From Eubacteriaceae bacterium Marseille-Q4139 (GTDB lineage: Bacteria; Bacillota; Clostridia; Lachnospirales; Lachnospiraceae): a DNA stretch of 64,000 nt. The stretch lies in the NCBI GenBank assembly GCA_018223415.1, contig JAGTTQ010000001.1, positions 800,153-864,152 on the forward strand. The letters are read 5' to 3'. Under the pieces are notes generated by a model. It was not told the DNA's origin and did not search any database. It saw nothing but the letters and a program-made list of their open reading frames with translations. Below, in pieces: positions 8,250-16,014 of this stretch; within the stretch, counting starts at the first letter, position 1; the number at the start of each line of letters is the position of its first letter. The translations under genes and the position numbers were made by a program.

Positions 8250-8836
8250 TGGGGTTCCCTCCGTTCGGATTTTATATTGCGAAAAACGGGAATCAGCCGT
8301 CTTGCCAGGGCTGCCGCCAGCACACAGAGCACAAAATCCCCCCACGCCGTTAATAGAAAGCAGTTGATGAACACCAGCCGCCAGCCCACGGCCACATGGA
8401 GGACATAGTTGCTGCACCCGTAAAAATACGCCATCCCGCAGGCGTACATGGAAAGCATGCCGCAGACGGCAGAAAACAAAAGCCACGGGAATGTCCGCCT
8501 GTCCTTCGCCTCGTAAACCTTTCCTGTCACGAAGCCGGCCGCCGCAAAGCCCAGAAGAAAGCCGAAGGTGGGCTTTAAAAGGTAGGCCGGCCCGCCTCCC
8601 GATGCAAACACGGGGATGCCGCAAAGCCCGATCACAAGATACGTGAACACGCATGCCGCTGAGAGCCGGCTTCCCAAAAGAAAGGCGGACAGCAGCACGA
8701 AAAAGAACTGGAGCGTAAAATGCATGGGCACCGGCTGCACCGGGATCGTGATCTTTATGAATGCCCCGACGGCAATGAGGGCGGTAAACAGGCCGCCCTC
8801 GGCCAGATCACGGACAGTAAATCGTTCTTCTCTCAT
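8246..8836 (-). CDS. bioY: Biotin transporter substrate-binding (S) component BioY
   Basis: This 196-residue membrane protein has about six helices. It has the BioY signature ITIPVQPVPMHFTLQ near the N-terminus and the GGGPAYLLKPTFGFLLGF loop. BioY captures biotin and works alone or with the ECF energy-coupling module, which is not in this window. It starts at 8836 with GAGGAACGG. It lies 12 bp after proS and overlaps cca by 4 bp (ATGA), so it is in the same transcript. No BirA-type operator is visible, and its expression is probably tied to the proS T-box. Confidence 0.93.
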   Translation of the reverse strand: MREERFTVRDLAEGGLFTALIAVGAFIKITIPVQPVPMHFTLQFFFVLLSAFLLGSRLSAACVFTYLVIGLCGIPVFASGGGPAYLLKPTFGFLLGFAAAGFVTGKVYEAKDRRTFPWLLFSAVCGMLSMYACGMAYFYGCSNYVLHVAVGWRLVFINCFLLTAWGDFVLCVLAAALARRLIPVFRNIKSERREPQ

Positions 8837-8848
8837 CCGTTCCTCGCT

Positions 8849-10282
8849 TTAGTATGCCTTGCCCCAGTAAACCATTTTCTTCGCCGACTTGCCGCAGACG
8901 ATGCAGGTGTCGGAAAGCTGTTCCTGCTTAAACGGCATACAGCGGGAGGTGACGCCGACGGTCTCCTTTAATTTTTCCTCGCACTCCTGGCAGCCGCACC
9001 ACATGGCTTTAATAAAGCCAGGCTTGTTGTCGGCCAGATCTTTCATCTCTTCCATAGTCACTGCGGAATAGGTGTGGCTGTCACGGTGAGCCTTTGCGCG
9101 CTCAAACATGTCTTTCTGGATGGTCTCAAGGAGCTCGCCCACCTTCTCTGCGATTTCATCCAGGAATACGGTCATCTTCTCATGGGTATCGCGGCGCACC
9201 AGGACGGCCTGGCCTGCCTCGATGTCCTTCGGGCCAAGCTCGATGCGAACCGGGATGCCGCGCATCTCGGACTCGCTGAACTTCCAGCCCGGGCTCTTGT
9301 CGGAATCATCCACCTTCACGCGGAAGTTGGACAGCGCGCTTTCCACCTCGCGGGCCTTTTCAAGAACGCCCTCCTGCTGCTGGCGGATCGGAACGATCAC
9401 AACCTGAACCGGTGCAATCCGCGGCGGAAGCACAAGGCCCTCGTTGTCGCCGTGTGCCATGATGATGGCGCCGATCAGACGGGTGGACATGCCCCAGGAC
9501 GTCTGATGGACGTATTTTAACTGATTGTCCTTGTCGGAATACTGGATGCCGAAGGCCTTTGCGAAGCCGTCGCCGAAGTTGTGGCTCGTGCCTGACTGAA
9601 GGGCCTTTCCGTCATGCATCAGGGCTTCAATGGTATAGGTGGACTCGGCGCCTGCAAATTTCTCCTTATCGGTCTTCTGGCCGCGGATGACAGGCATCGC
9701 CAGGACTTCCTCACAGAAATCCGCGTAGAGGTTCAGCATCTGGATGGTTCTCTCCTCGGCTTCCTCGGCCGTGGCGTGAGCCGTGTGGCCCTCCTGCCAT
9801 AAGAATTCTCTGGAGCGCAGGAATGGTCTCGTCGTCTTTTCCCATCTCACGACGGAGCACCACTGGTTGTAAACCTTCGGCAGGTCGCGGTAGGAATGGA
9901 TGTCTTTCGCATAGAAATCACAGAACAGCGTCTCGGACGTCGGACGCACGCAGAGGCGCTCCTGGAGCGGTTCGAGGCCGCCATGGGTGACCCATGCCAC
10001 CTCCGGCGCAAAGCCTTCCACATGGTCTTTTTCCTTCTGGAGCAGGCTCTCCGGGATGAATAACGGCATGTAGACGTTCCGCACGCCTGCCTCTTTAAAG
10101 CGTCTGTCCAGCTCATGCTGGATGTTTTCCCAGATCGCATAGCCGTCCGGCTTGATTACCATACAGCCTTTTACGCTTGCATAGTCAATAAGCTCCGCTT
10201 TCTTCACCACGTCCGTGTACCACTGGGCGAAATCCTCTTCCATGGAGGTAATGGCCTCCACCATCTTCTTTTCTCTTGCCAT
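8849..10282 (-). CDS. proS: Prolyl-tRNA synthetase, archaeal/eukaryotic-like short form
   Basis: This 477-residue class II synthetase charges tRNA-Pro. Motif 2 (VVRWEKTTRPFLRSREFLWQEGHTA, here split over two strands of the fold) is clear. The anticodon-binding domain (APVQVVIVPI onward) and a C-terminal zinc-binding-like domain with cysteines (WCGCQECE, CIVCG) follow. The insertion domain of the long bacterial form is absent, so this is the ProS type 3 found in many Clostridia. It starts at 10282 with GAGGAGAGAAG. A T-box leader with a terminator lies directly upstream, and bioY and cca follow. Confidence 0.94.
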   Translation of the reverse strand: MAREKKMVEAITSMEEDFAQWYTDVVKKAELIDYASVKGCMVIKPDGYAIWENIQHELDRRFKEAGVRNVYMPLFIPESLLQKEKDHVEGFAPEVAWVTHGGLEPLQERLCVRPTSETLFCDFYAKDIHSYRDLPKVYNQWCSVVRWEKTTRPFLRSREFLWQEGHTAHATAEEAEERTIQMLNLYADFCEEVLAMPVIRGQKTDKEKFAGAESTYTIEALMHDGKALQSGTSHNFGDGFAKAFGIQYSDKDNQLKYVHQTSWGMSTRLIGAIIMAHGDNEGLVLPPRIAPVQVVIVPIRQQQEGVLEKAREVESALSNFRVKVDDSDKSPGWKFSESEMRGIPVRIELGPKDIEAGQAVLVRRDTHEKMTVFLDEIAEKVGELLETIQKDMFERAKAHRDSHTYSAVTMEEMKDLADNKPGFIKAMWCGCQECEEKLKETVGVTSRCMPFKQEQLSDTCIVCGKSAKKMVYWGKAY

Positions 10283-10316
10283 GATCTTCTCTCCTCAATT
10301 TTTCTCCGGGGCGGAA

Positions 10317-10592
10317 ATAAAAAACGGCTGCCAGCCCCCAAAGGGACCGACAGCCGGCGTTACCACCCAATTTAGCTCCCGAAGCCCGGGAACTCTCCTC
10401 TTTTTCCTTTAACGCAGGAATACGCTGCATTTCTCATACAGGGCTCCAAAGGCCGGTTTCGGCGCCGCGCACATGGGGATTTTCACCATTCTCCCCTCTC
10501 TGGGATGCCGCTTCTCGCTTACTTTTCCTCTTCATCGCCGTTTCTTATTCTGGTTCCCAAAAGGCCGGCTAAAATGGCGGCTTTGGGGATTC
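10317..10592 (-). promoter_or_regulatory. T-box riboswitch leader of proS-bioY-cca
   Basis: The minus strand carries the T-box sequence TGGGTGGTAACGCC (10369-10356). Stem I shows an apical motif AATGGTGAAAATCCCC near 10490. The terminator CGGCTGTCGGTCCC..GCAGCCG followed by TTTTTT lies at 10355-10317. A proline codon (CCC or CCU) near 10441 in GAGCCCTGTATGAG is the likely specifier, but I have not folded the stem. Uncharged tRNA-Pro would stabilise the antiterminator and allow transcription of the operon. Confidence 0.87.
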
Positions 10593-10598
10593 CTCTTG

Positions 10599-10627
10599 AT
10601 TTTAGAGGAATTGGGGGGATTTGTCAA
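10599..10627 (-). promoter_or_regulatory. Promoter of the proS T-box operon
   Basis: A perfect TTGACA (10627-10622), a 17-bp spacer and TAAAAT (10604-10599) lie on the minus strand. They are just upstream of the T-box leader and just past the stop-side end of the adjacent CAP-domain protein gene. Confidence 0.7.
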
Positions 10628-10663
10628 GTGTAAGAAGCCGTAAACTTTCAGCGCGCCGTGCGA

Positions 10664-13600
10664 CTATTGGATCCAGACGCCGTCCGCATTTACCTGATAG
10701 CCGTCCGGTGTCGTCTCGTTTGCATACATACGGCCGCGGTGTCCGTCTGATGCTGGGTTAAAGTAGTAATATTTTCCATCGATCAGGGCCCATCCTGTGA
10801 GCATACGTCCTCTTGTATTATCGGAAACCGGATTTAAGTAATACCAGAATCCATCGGAGGCATCATGGAACCATCCTGTCATCATGATTCCGTTCTCATC
10901 AAACCGGAACCAGTCAAAGGCCTGCTGGCCTGCCGCTGTATTGGCATAGGGGTTCTCCACTGCCGCCCAGGCGTTCCTATACATGACACCTGCCGTATCG
11001 GAAAAGCTCCACTGACCGTCTGCATTCTGGCTCCAGGAACCGCGAATCACATATTCCGGAAGCCCATTTCCTGTGCTGATGGATACGGAAGTGCTTCGTC
11101 TGCTGGAGCTGGAGCCACCTCCGCCGCCAGAACTGGAACCACCTCCGCTACTGGAACTGGAACCACCTCCGCTGCTGGAGCTTACTGTCATGTCAAAGAA
11201 GTTTACGGAATAGGAAATTTCCAATTCATCGCCTTTTTCATCACGAAGGCCAGAAATTGTCACCTGTACCGTATCTCCTGACGAATACGAAACACCCGGC
11301 TGGAAAATAATGCAATCCCCATCGCCGTATCCCTTGGTGGAAATATACATGGTTCCCTGTCCCTTGCTGATAACCGCCTTTTGGGAACCATTCGTCACTG
11401 TGATTTTAATGTTTCCTTCGTCCGGTCTTGCAAACAGACGTCCAAGGCTCACCGACCATGGACCTGTCATCACGCTCTTCGGCGTATTTCCTGCTGGCCA
11501 TGCCACGTAATTTACGTCATTCGCCGTATTTCCGCTCCCGTCGAACGAATACATCGCCGAGTAGTTTTTGTAAAAGCCGAAACCGGTCTCTTCCATATTC
11601 GGATCCAGGCACCATCTTCTATGCCCCACATCCTTAATGTTGCTGCTGTCACCGTCATTCATCCACTGATTGATGACGGAATAAGCCAGATTCGTATTAA
11701 AGCTTGCGTATGCCAGATTCGAGCTTCCGGCTCCCTCTTTTGCAGCCACATAGAAGTCGTCCGGCATGTCTCCAGGCTGACTTGGGTAATGGCTTAAGCG
11801 ACCGTTTTTCGCGTTGATGATCGCCGCCTTCATGGCAAGCTCCTCATACTCAGCATTGATTCCCACCTCGGAAAGCCCGGCAATATAGCGAACCAGATTC
11901 AGAGCATTCAGTCCGTCAGCTCTGGACGTACTGCTCAGGCTACCGGCTTTATAAGGATTGGTTCCCGGTGTTTCGTCATAGGTAACGCTCCGTTTGAGAT
12001 TAAATGGATGGGCCTTATAATAAGCGCGCACCTCTTCCTCCGACGGCAGTTTCAGGCCGCTCTCCACATTCTTCCCGTAAACAATGACATCACAGGAGGC
12101 CTCCAGTTTACTGCCATCTGTTGTTTTTACTTTAATTACAGCTGTTCCGGATTTTTTCGCCGTCACGAGTCCGTCTGCGCTGACAGATGCGGCATCCGGG
12201 TTGGAACTGCTCCACTCTACCGCCGTTTTATCCGCATCATATGGGTACAGGGACACCGTAAGTTTCTCTGTCGTGCCTTCCCGAAGATTCAGGGCTTTTT
12301 TATCCAATCGGATCGTCACAGCCTGCACCGGATCCTCTACTGTCACATGGCAGGCAGAAGAACGAACGCCGCTGCCATCCATGGCGGCAGCATAGATGTC
12401 TGCCTGTCCCTGTGCCACAGCCCTTACGGTACCGTTGGCATCCACCGATGCCACGGATGGATTAGAGCTGCTCCACTGAATCCGCTTGTCGTCCGCATCC
12501 GATGGTACAATTGATGCGGTCAGCTTGCTTTCCGCTCCTGTTTCCAGAGACAGCGATGACTTCGAGAGCTGGATTTTTGTCACCGGCTTCTTTGCCGCAT
12601 CCACCGTCACCTGAAAGGTTTCGCTCCAGTTCCCCAGTTTCACAGTCACCTGCTGCGTTTCTGTCTTTGAGGAATCAAAGCCTGTACACATTCCATCCAC
12701 CACCGGAATTACAGCCTCTCCGCATCTCGGACACTCGACTGTAATGTAATAATCCAGGCTGCTTAAATCCTCTCCTGCCTCCAAATGCGTCTGCCCTGTC
12801 TTTACGAGTCCCGTAACTGTCTGGGAATACCCGCATTCTAAAAATACCTGTACCCATTTGCGGCTCTCTTCTCCGATTCCGATGTGGGTATATCCAGAAT
12901 TCAGGATGTTAGCCCGGTGCTTGGTACTTTCCATCCAGCCTTCCATCACATGTTCCGGCGTACCATAGCCACTTGCAATGTTCTCCCCGGAGCTTCCTCC
13001 CTTGAGCCCAGCCTCACTGAGAACTGTGCTGTAAGAGCTTTCATCTGGTCTGGTGTGGCTGTAAAGCAAAAGCTGTTCCTTGGCTCTCACATGGGCTGCT
13101 TTCTGCATATCCTGCATCATGCTGATCGGTTCCTTACCATTTTCAAGCCTTGCCTCATTGACCAGCTTGAGAACCTCCCATTCATTGTCCGTGTAGTAAG
13201 GATCTTCTTCCTCTAAAACATGCAGCGTAACCGTACCGGCCTTTGATCCATAAAATGCCTTTAAAGTCACAGTACCCGGTTTCTTTGCCGTAATAGTTCC
13301 GTCTTCGTTTATTTCCGCCACTGCTTCATCACTGCTCTCATAAAGAACCGAACCTCCGCTTGATTTTAACGGGAAGCGGCGACTCATGCCTTCATACATA
13401 TAAAGCGTGTCCGTTCTAACAGCAAGATTTTCCTCTACGCATTCCGGATATGCTGTTTTAATATTTGTCTCAATCCAGTCTGCGAAGTCCGCGGCGGATG
13501 TGGTGAATTCTCTGCATGCAATCGTTTCATTTTCTTCACCAATGATTAAAACCAGGGGCATCCGAAAGCCTGTGCCAAAAATTGTAGTCGCGGTACTTCC

Positions 13601-14107
13601 ATATTTATTCGTTCCGTCTTCATCGGCGCACAGAAGAATCTGATCCCCAAGTTTCAGGATTTCTTCCCCCTGTTTCTGGATTTCCTCGACAGAATTCTTA
13701 TAAATGTCCAGATAATAAAAATCCGCCTGAATAATTTCTGCCTTGGTTTTTAGTTCCAGAAGCGTGCCTTTTGTATTCCCGCAGCCAGAGATATTGCCAA
13801 ACAGGAATACCTTCACTGACGGTTCCAGATCCGAAGCTTTTTTCCGCTGGTTATAGGGGGATACAATGTCGAGTGTCAGGCCGCTCATCGTGTCCCATTC
13901 ACTCGCTTTCTTCGCAGAAAGCAGCCTGGCATTGCTTGCCGTTGCCCTCTTAGGTGTGCTCCCTTCTGTATAGGAAGCATTGCTGTCCGTTGCTTTCCTC
14001 ACGTTTTCTGTCGTTTCCACCTGCCCGAAAGCCGGCAGTTCAGATGTGCAGAGCGACATGGCCATGCTGGCCGCCAACACTTTGGCAAGCCATTTTTTTC
14101 TTTTCAT
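10664..14107 (-). CDS. Large secreted protein with two CAP domains, Big_2 repeats and cell-wall-binding repeats
   Basis: This exported protein of 1147 residues starts at the ATG at 14107, behind AAGGAGGAA. An ORF extension to 14173 is not needed. After a signal peptide (MKRKKWLAKVLAAS...) come a thioredoxin-like segment (about 90-220), a Big_2 Ig-like repeat, a first CAP/SCP domain with HTRPDESS and GENIASG (about 315-435), and two Big_2 repeats each containing WSSSNP. A second CAP-like domain (about 725-870, with GHRRWCLDPNM) follows. The C-terminus is a Ser/Gly-rich linker and glucan/choline-type repeats (GWFHDASDGFWYYLNP). CAP proteins are extracellular; their function in gut Clostridia is not settled. 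The thioredoxin-like part has a lone cysteine in ISGCGNTKG, so disulfide exchange is doubtful. Confidence 0.85.
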   Translation of the reverse strand: MKRKKWLAKVLAASMAMSLCTSELPAFGQVETTENVRKATDSNASYTEGSTPKRATASNARLLSAKKASEWDTMSGLTLDIVSPYNQRKKASDLEPSVKVFLFGNISGCGNTKGTLLELKTKAEIIQADFYYLDIYKNSVEEIQKQGEEILKLGDQILLCADEDGTNKYGSTATTIFGTGFRMPLVLIIGEENETIACREFTTSAADFADWIETNIKTAYPECVEENLAVRTDTLYMYEGMSRRFPLKSSGGSVLYESSDEAVAEINEDGTITAKKPGTVTLKAFYGSKAGTVTLHVLEEEDPYYTDNEWEVLKLVNEARLENGKEPISMMQDMQKAAHVRAKEQLLLYSHTRPDESSYSTVLSEAGLKGGSSGENIASGYGTPEHVMEGWMESTKHRANILNSGYTHIGIGEESRKWVQVFLECGYSQTVTGLVKTGQTHLEAGEDLSSLDYYITVECPRCGEAVIPVVDGMCTGFDSSKTETQQVTVKLGNWSETFQVTVDAAKKPVTKIQLSKSSLSLETGAESKLTASIVPSDADDKRIQWSSSNPSVASVDANGTVRAVAQGQADIYAAAMDGSGVRSSACHVTVEDPVQAVTIRLDKKALNLREGTTEKLTVSLYPYDADKTAVEWSSSNPDAASVSADGLVTAKKSGTAVIKVKTTDGSKLEASCDVIVYGKNVESGLKLPSEEEVRAYYKAHPFNLKRSVTYDETPGTNPYKAGSLSSTSRADGLNALNLVRYIAGLSEVGINAEYEELAMKAAIINAKNGRLSHYPSQPGDMPDDFYVAAKEGAGSSNLAYASFNTNLAYSVINQWMNDGDSSNIKDVGHRRWCLDPNMEETGFGFYKNYSAMYSFDGSGNTANDVNYVAWPAGNTPKSVMTGPWSVSLGRLFARPDEGNIKITVTNGSQKAVISKGQGTMYISTKGYGDGDCIIFQPGVSYSSGDTVQVTISGLRDEKGDELEISYSVNFFDMTVSSSSGGGSSSSSGGGSSSGGGGGSSSSRRSTSVSISTGNGLPEYVIRGSWSQNADGQWSFSDTAGVMYRNAWAAVENPYANTAAGQQAFDWFRFDENGIMMTGWFHDASDGFWYYLNPVSDNTRGRMLTGWALIDGKYYYFNPASDGHRGRMYANETTPDGYQVNADGVWIQ

Positions 14108-14163
14108 ACTGAACCATTCCTCCTTTGTACTGGCCCTTAAAAAAGGGGCGGTATGATACTTTA

Positions 14164-14192
14164 AGCATATCACCCCCCCCCAGTAAAATCAA
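14164..14192 (-). promoter_or_regulatory. Candidate promoter with a nine-G tract in its spacer
   Basis: On the minus strand, TTGATT (14192-14187) and TATGCT (14169-14164) are separated by exactly 17 bp. Nine of these are a G run (C run at 14173-14181 on the plus strand). The start codon of the CAP-domain protein is 57 bp downstream. Slipped-strand changes in the run would alter the spacer length. The -10 box matches consensus at only four of six positions. Confidence 0.45.
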
Positions 14193-14338
14193 GCCTTTCA
14201 CCCGCATTTCCCACAATGATGTCGTAACCGCAAACTTCAAATACAAAGGCTGATTATTGAATCGAGCCTCCGTCTGCATTCCAGCTCCGGACGCATCCTT
14301 TTCTGTTACGTTTATGTTTGTGTTCCTGGCGTATGCTC

Positions 14339-14387
14339 TTGACTAAATCGCATTATTAAAGTTATAATTAGTCATGTCAATAATGCG
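14339..14387 (+). promoter_or_regulatory. Promoter with 39-bp palindromic operator for lipoprotein gene
   Basis: TTGACT (14339-14344), an 18-bp spacer and TATAAT (14363-14368) precede the lipoprotein gene at 14420. The arms CGCATTATT (14349-14357) and AATAATGCG (14379-14387) form a perfect inverted repeat of total length 39 centred on the -10 box. The same arrangement recurs at 18568-18616. The rest of the 14108-14419 gap shows nothing else clear. Confidence 0.65.
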
Positions 14388-14419
14388 AATTCAAAAATTT
14401 TATCTTCTGGGAGGAATGA

Positions 14420-15238
14420 ATGCGTATGAAAAAAGTTTTACCTGTTCTCGCTTGTGTATTTCTGCTTTCTTTATCGGGCTGCGGCGCAGGCAGCACCGAA
14501 ACATCTGACAGCTTGACTCAAGCTGTATCAAATGAAAGCAGCGTATCTTCTGAGGAGCCCGGCAGCACGGAAAGCCCGGAACAAGCTTCAAGTTCTGAAA
14601 AAGAAGCCGCTTCCGGCTCCACTGTCAAGCTTCTGGCAAAAGAATACATCCACCGTACCGACCTGGACGGGCAGATCAGCTCTTACTATGCGCCTATCTA
14701 TACGGAAACCGCGCTGTACGACGGCTTTGAGCGGTACACGCCAGATAACATCCTTTTAGAAACAGTGGATGAGTGTACTTATGAGATTGACGAAGCCGGA
14801 AGAACCCTTCTTAAACTTCCGGCAGACCAGTCTTATCAGGTAACGTATCTCTTTGATGAATCCGGCAGGCTTATGGAATACAAATCCGAATCCCTCGATG
14901 GAAGCCTCCTTTATTACTGGTATGCCTGGAACTACGATGATTCTGGTCTGCTTGAGAAAAAGATCAAGCTGGACTCCAAAGGGAATGAAAGCGGCAGCGT
15001 TTGGACTTACAGCTATGACGAGTCCGGAAATATTGTTCGTCGGGAAGATGCCTATGGCGCATGGACGGAATTCACTTATGACGAAGATGGTTATCCGCTT
15101 ACATGCACCAGTTATGACCAGGATGGAGAACAATATGACGAATGGTCCAGCTTTGAATATGAAGAATTTTCTGTGGAATCTCTGCCGGAGTTCATGGGTT
15201 CCGCAAAACAATGGATCCTGGCAGATCTGGTGTACTAA
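14420..15238 (+). CDS. Lipoprotein with YD-like repeats
   Basis: This 272-residue lipoprotein has a lipobox LSLSGCG, with the lipidated cysteine at about residue 21. A Ser/Glu-rich linker (to about 70) follows. The C-terminal half has short repeats of the form YDESGN / YDEDGYP, like the YD or RHS-type beta repeats of Clostridial surface proteins. It is preceded by GGGAGGAATGA and a strong promoter with a palindromic operator. A matching operator controls the leftward gene at 16015, so the two are probably co-regulated. The substrate or partner is not recognisable. Confidence 0.75.
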   Translation: MRMKKVLPVLACVFLLSLSGCGAGSTETSDSLTQAVSNESSVSSEEPGSTESPEQASSSEKEAASGSTVKLLAKEYIHRTDLDGQISSYYAPIYTETALYDGFERYTPDNILLETVDECTYEIDEAGRTLLKLPADQSYQVTYLFDESGRLMEYKSESLDGSLLYYWYAWNYDDSGLLEKKIKLDSKGNESGSVWTYSYDESGNIVRREDAYGAWTEFTYDEDGYPLTCTSYDQDGEQYDEWSSFEYEEFSVESLPEFMGSAKQWILADLVY

Positions 15239-15256
15239 AAATGAAAACCGGCAGGC

Positions 15257-15304
15257 AAAAAACAGGGGGCTTCCGCAGCGTTTGCGGTCTGCCCCCTGTT
15301 TTCA
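15257..15304. terminator. Bidirectional terminator between convergent lipoprotein genes
   Basis: AAAACAGGGGGC (15259-15270) pairs perfectly with GCCCCCTGTTTT (15291-15302), giving U runs on both strands. It lies between the stops of the genes ending at 15238 and 15327. Confidence 0.8.
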
Positions 15305-15326
15305 CTGCTGGATACTCGCTTTTTCA

Positions 15327-15983
15327 TCACCACATCTTTGAAATATACCAGCTGCCGTCCACCAGAACCATCTGGGCACGATATCCTTCATTGACGGCAG
15401 TTCCCTCCGTACCAGAAGCCATGCGATTATACGTCACCTCGTAAGCCTCTTCGACGGTACATGAATAGCCGTAGGCCTGAAGCAGCTCTTCCTCAATGGC
15501 TTTCGTATCCTCAACCTGCGTTTCGGCGGTAATCTCTGAAGAATAGCTCTCAAAAACACCGATATCGTAATAGCGCCCCTGGGAATCGTCATACTCTCCC
15601 CAGTATGCTTCCTCGGACATCGAGCCGCCCGGCGCCAGAAAAACTACATTTCGCTGTCCGTACGGCTCAATGCACGCGGCCAGCAGATACGCGAAATCAT
15701 GCTCGGCAAAAGCCTTGTCGTAAAGGTCTAATGCCTCCTGCCGCGTGGCCACCGGCGAGATCCGGCTTTCGGCACTTTCTGAAACTGCGGCCGTGCTTTC
15801 CGCCTCTGTTTCCTCGACGCTCTCCTCTTCTTTGTCTGCGGATTCTGCCTCAGAATTCATTTCCGCCGGCATGCTCTCCGTCTCTTCCGCTTTTTGAGGG
15901 GTTCCTTCCCCAGCGGCACAGCCGTTTAAAAGCAGCGCCGCTGCCAGCATTCCTGCCAGCAAGATCGCCATTTGTTTTTTCAT
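15327..15983 (-). CDS. Lipoprotein of unknown function
   Basis: This 218-residue lipoprotein has the lipobox LLLNGCAAG (cysteine at about residue 22). An acidic Glu/Ser/Ala linker runs to about residue 75, followed by a compact C-terminal domain. That domain contains RQEALDLYDKAFAEHDFAYLLAACIEPY and ends with VLVDGSWYISKMW. This pattern resembles NTF2-like/DUF4878-type ligand-binding folds, but the assignment is weak. The gene is 31 bp downstream of the 817-residue exported protein on the same strand, so it is probably in one operon with it under the palindromic promoter at 18568-18616. Confidence 0.72.
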   Translation of the reverse strand: MKKQMAILLAGMLAAALLLNGCAAGEGTPQKAEETESMPAEMNSEAESADKEEESVEETEAESTAAVSESAESRISPVATRQEALDLYDKAFAEHDFAYLLAACIEPYGQRNVVFLAPGGSMSEEAYWGEYDDSQGRYYDIGVFESYSSEITAETQVEDTKAIEEELLQAYGYSCTVEEAYEVTYNRMASGTEGTAVNEGYRAQMVLVDGSWYISKMW

Positions 15984-16014
15984 TACAACCTCTCCTTTTT
16001 ATCCTGTGATGATG

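Noticed and set aside
8250..8654. N-terminal extension of cca
   Set aside because: It runs through bioY in another frame. The real start at 8249 has GGAGGG and an ATGA overlap.
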